From: an uncultured Odoribacter sp. | GTDB lineage: Bacteria; Bacteroidota; Bacteroidia; Bacteroidales; Marinifilaceae | Direction of reading: 5' to 3' | DNA length: 8,199 bases | Assembly (NCBI GenBank): GCA_905204385.1 | Contig: CAJKZL010000122.1 | Span: 1-8,199 of the forward strand | Notes under the pieces: model-generated | Databases searched by the model: none | Told to the model about the DNA's origin: nothing | What the model saw: the letters and a program-made list of their open reading frames with translations, nothing else | Translations under genes and position numbers: made by a program | Shown here: positions 7,001 through 8,199 of the stretch, piece by piece | Layout: the number at the start of each line of letters is the position of its first letter | How positions within the stretch are numbered: position 1 is the first letter of the stretch

Positions 7001-7859
7001 ACAGCCTGGACAGGAGGAACTCTGGGAAGTTACTGTATTGAACGACAAAAAGCAACCGGCCTTTGCCGAGGTGCTGGCTATGATGTACGATGCCTCCCTC
7101 GATCAGCTTTTTCCCTACGAAGTATCACTACGGACCAACTATTCCATCCCTTCCTTTAATAAGGGATGGGAGGATTCCTATGTCTATACGTCTTCCTATC
7201 AAACAGGAATGTATACCCGTAGAAAAACGCTGAAAATTCCCGGATTCAAATTCGACCGATTGAACCTCTTCCTTCCCCCTGTCACTGAAATTATGGAATT
7301 TGCAAGCTATGAAGGAGAGGATACCTCTGAAAGCATCCCTATTCCCACAGCAAGACTTGCTACGAAAAGCCTCAATAACGCAGCAGGATTTCGTAAAGAA
7401 TCGGCACCGGTTTCCACCGCTCCGATTGAATTGCGCCAGGACTTTCAGGAAACGGCCTTTTTCTATCCGCAGTTAAAAACAGATTCAAGCGGAAATGTGA
7501 ACATCCGCTTTAAAATTCCGGAAAGCCTGACCAAGTGGAAATTCATCGCGTTAGCAACCACGCCGGCTATGGCAACGGGACAACTGGAACGCTATATCAC
7601 TACTTCCAAGCCCCTTATGTTACGCCCTAATCTCCCTCGTTTTTTCAGAAGCGGAGATCAGAACGAACTTCGGATGATTGTCAGCAATCTTACCCAGCAG
7701 ATACAGCAAGGAACGGCAACCCTGGAATTTCTCCTTCCGGGCAGCGAAGAGGTGATTTTCACTCAACGTCAGGACTTTCAAACAGCCCCGGAAGAAAACA
7801 AAACCTTGAGTTTCTATTTCACAGTTCCTCAAAATGCCGGATTGCTCATCTGCCGGTAG
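4014..7859 (+). CDS. Exported alpha-2-macroglobulin-family protein, interrupted by in-frame TAG
   Basis: Bacterial alpha-2-macroglobulins are large envelope proteins thought to trap or block proteases that reach the periplasm. These 1281 residues form the N-terminal part of such a protein. A signal peptide (about 1-20, ending VLWA before QTT) has no lipobox Cys, so a soluble periplasmic or secreted protein is expected. Residues 30-360 are mostly helical and unassigned. Beta-sandwich domains follow, with the MG2-type signature TDRKIYRPGQTIYYKG (566-581), SDYKRPEFEI (653-662), the bacterial motif QPAFAEVLAMMYDASLDQL (1014-1032), and the conserved block from IELRQDFQETAFFYPQL (1138) through SLTKWKFIALATT (1171-1183). 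Family members usually run well past 1500 residues, so the TAG at 7857 cuts this one short before the thioester-type domain. The frame continues beyond the TAG. ATG 4014 follows an A-rich leader and gives a clean signal peptide. No convincing promoter was found. Confidence 0.88.
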   Translation: MKTVNLLTGVFLLFNSVLWAQTTPQDSLLVYYSKYPRQAIQDADQMYQQAIQKKDNPLLIKSLILKNTYSLEINRDDYPALLTKLEDYIQGEKDIIVKSILHSYTAQLYSNYYNNNNYLIRQRTSLKEATSDDIDTWSPNLFEEKIYTHLTASIAPAEALQAIPVSTYKAILITGAASDSLRPTLYDFLGHRALDILSERLFYYPTLPPKIPLAIFGTATDFIDASLSTFKRNAAFYSLGIWQKLLAFHQKSGNIDALLMNDLERLDYADRIIQLPNKDSLYLATLQEMRTTYASTPMVVEVIAKEASLRLNRLKGTTVLPAQERDTKEQVLALCQGGIEKFPHYNRINLLYDIVQTIKAPAFSTEFPNIIYPGETLPLKIKSRNTTSVSITLYRIDMGTATYNAWKASEKKNVPKTVIQQKNYSLATGLVFQDTTIQLKVPRSGLYAVKITAQGIPDAVNGTFLTTSLFSIAQSKTNGVRFQVCDWLSGQAIKGAKILLYKYQYPNYKVIDSVYTDAQGYAIYSRKIDSRLLYEAVNAANPNGNLQNIYPSYRQKNPVPRIELITDRKIYRPGQTIYYKGYIWQETPDSIYALDNRVNEIRFLDANRKVISTQKARSNEFGSFTGYFVIPANVLNGTFTLNTGNHNFFIEVSDYKRPEFEITFTEPAHPYYIGDSIFIRGKINSMSGIPLGHTALRYEIRQYAHFSWPFTPPQEIQGSVYTLPDGTFEFGFKSEKPVSTNLRHIGMFGYEVNITATDTKGETQEAMTSIPVYPGIARPQLSIPEYVNKNEKTAFTISLSNLPAQTTGRIVHYSIDKLILPDKITTAEPTRIEKNILKNELLVQQTDSIFPDLRSLPSGAYLFTAQCDSITEKSVFYLYSPQDKRPPIPTYSWLIPQKTSCLPGDTASIQFGTSANNAYIHYEIYNHEKLIRQKSLILSDEILNIDIPYLSEYGRFIWLSLHYVKDKHFIQETILIERPHENRDLTVQTKTFRDKLQPGQEELWEVTVLNDKKQPAFAEVLAMMYDASLDQLFPYEVSLRTNYSIPSFNKGWEDSYVYTSSYQTGMYTRRKTLKIPGFKFDRLNLFLPPVTEIMEFASYEGEDTSESIPIPTARLATKSLNNAAGFRKESAPVSTAPIELRQDFQETAFFYPQLKTDSSGNVNIRFKIPESLTKWKFIALATTPAMATGQLERYITTSKPLMLRPNLPRFFRSGDQNELRMIVSNLTQQIQQGTATLEFLLPGSEEVIFTQRQDFQTAPEENKTLSFYFTVPQNAGLLICR
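7143..7170 (+). repeat. Intragenic hairpin in the macroglobulin gene
   Basis: CCATCCCTT (7144-7152) and AAGGGATGG (7161-7169) are perfect 9-base inverted arms around an eight-base loop, extended by a T-G wobble (7143/7170). The region encodes IPSFNKGW, so the symmetry is not forced by a protein repeat. No T-run follows. It may be chance, or an mRNA pause or processing site. Confidence 0.35.
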
Positions 7860-8199
7860 ACAGCCATCAGCGGAGAGTTCAGTGACGGAGAACAAAATCT
7901 GATTCCGGTATTGCCGGACGAAACACTGGTTACCCACACCCTGCCTATCTATACTCAAACGGCCGGAACGCAACAATTCGGTCTCCCAGCCCTGAGCTCC
8001 GGAGGAAAGGATTACCGGCTTACCCTGGAATTGACAGCCAATCCCATTTGGTATGCAGTGCTGGCTCTGCCTGCATTGACCGAACCGGCCAATCCTAACG
8101 TAACCGACATTTCAGCAGCTTATTATGTAATCTCCATCGCCAGTCGTCTGGCCAAAGCCAATCCCGAGATCGTGGCAGCAATCCGTCAATGGAGCGCCA
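7857..8199 (+). pseudogene. In-frame continuation of the macroglobulin gene past TAG (3' end outside window)
   Basis: After the TAG the same frame stays open for 113 codons to the window edge and reads as the expected next part of the family: SGEFSDGEQNLIPVLPDETL directly after the stop region, then the lead-in to the thioester-type domain NPIWYAVLALPALTE (8040-8084), then AAYYVISIASRLAKANPEI. No frame change is needed, only one altered codon; TTG to TAG would be a single substitution giving CRLTAISGEF. No obvious start codon with a leader lies near its beginning, so independent translation is unlikely. At 8097-8108, where thioester relatives have CxEQ, the codons give N-V-T-D. It is a pseudogene part if the TAG is real and not suppressed, otherwise simply the rest of the gene. 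Confidence 0.7.

Noticed and set aside
7857..7859. Pyrrolysine or other dedicated recoding at the TAG
   Set aside because: No downstream insertion element, dedicated tRNA or catalytic context is visible, and the family is not known for it. A plain substitution is simpler.
7620..7976. 118-codon reverse frame spanning the TAG of the macroglobulin gene
   Set aside because: It is a reverse shadow of conserved macroglobulin sequence that continues on the plus strand on both sides of the TAG.

Overview
The window reads as chromosomal DNA of a Bacteroidota bacterium, probably of order Bacteroidales. The evidence is the style of the protein sequences, A-rich leaders without clear Shine-Dalgarno sites, and two promoter-like matches to the Bacteroides -33/-7 pattern (TTTG, 19-21 bases, TAnnTTTG). 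The genus cannot be fixed from the sequence. There is no sign of phage, insertion sequences, CRISPR arrays, tRNA or rRNA.

Layout from left to right. Bases 1-419 hold no convincing gene. hisS (histidyl-tRNA synthetase, 455-1822, +) follows behind a -7-like box. A 258-base gap after it is rich in stem-loops and carries an ambiguous reverse open frame. hutH (histidine ammonia-lyase, 2081-3580, +) stands without other hut genes. A strong 15-bp hairpin separates it from a convergent gene for a 79-residue two-helix membrane protein (3628-3867, -). From 4014 to the right edge runs a large exported alpha-2-macroglobulin-family protein (+).

The main anomaly is in that last gene. An in-frame TAG at 7857-7859 interrupts it, yet homologous-looking sequence continues in the same frame for 113 codons to the window end. 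The gene is therefore either nonsense-mutated, read through, or affected by a base error. Beyond the TAG, the place where thioester-bearing relatives have a CxEQ motif reads N-V-T-D, so the protein looks thioester-less even if full length.

The genes do not form an obvious pathway. hisS and hutH both use histidine, one for tRNA charging and one for breakdown, but they are separated by a structured gap and nothing shows co-regulation. I found no convincing previously undescribed multi-gene system. The best leads are the interrupted macroglobulin gene, the hairpin-rich gap after hisS, and the small membrane protein with its near-leaderless promoter.
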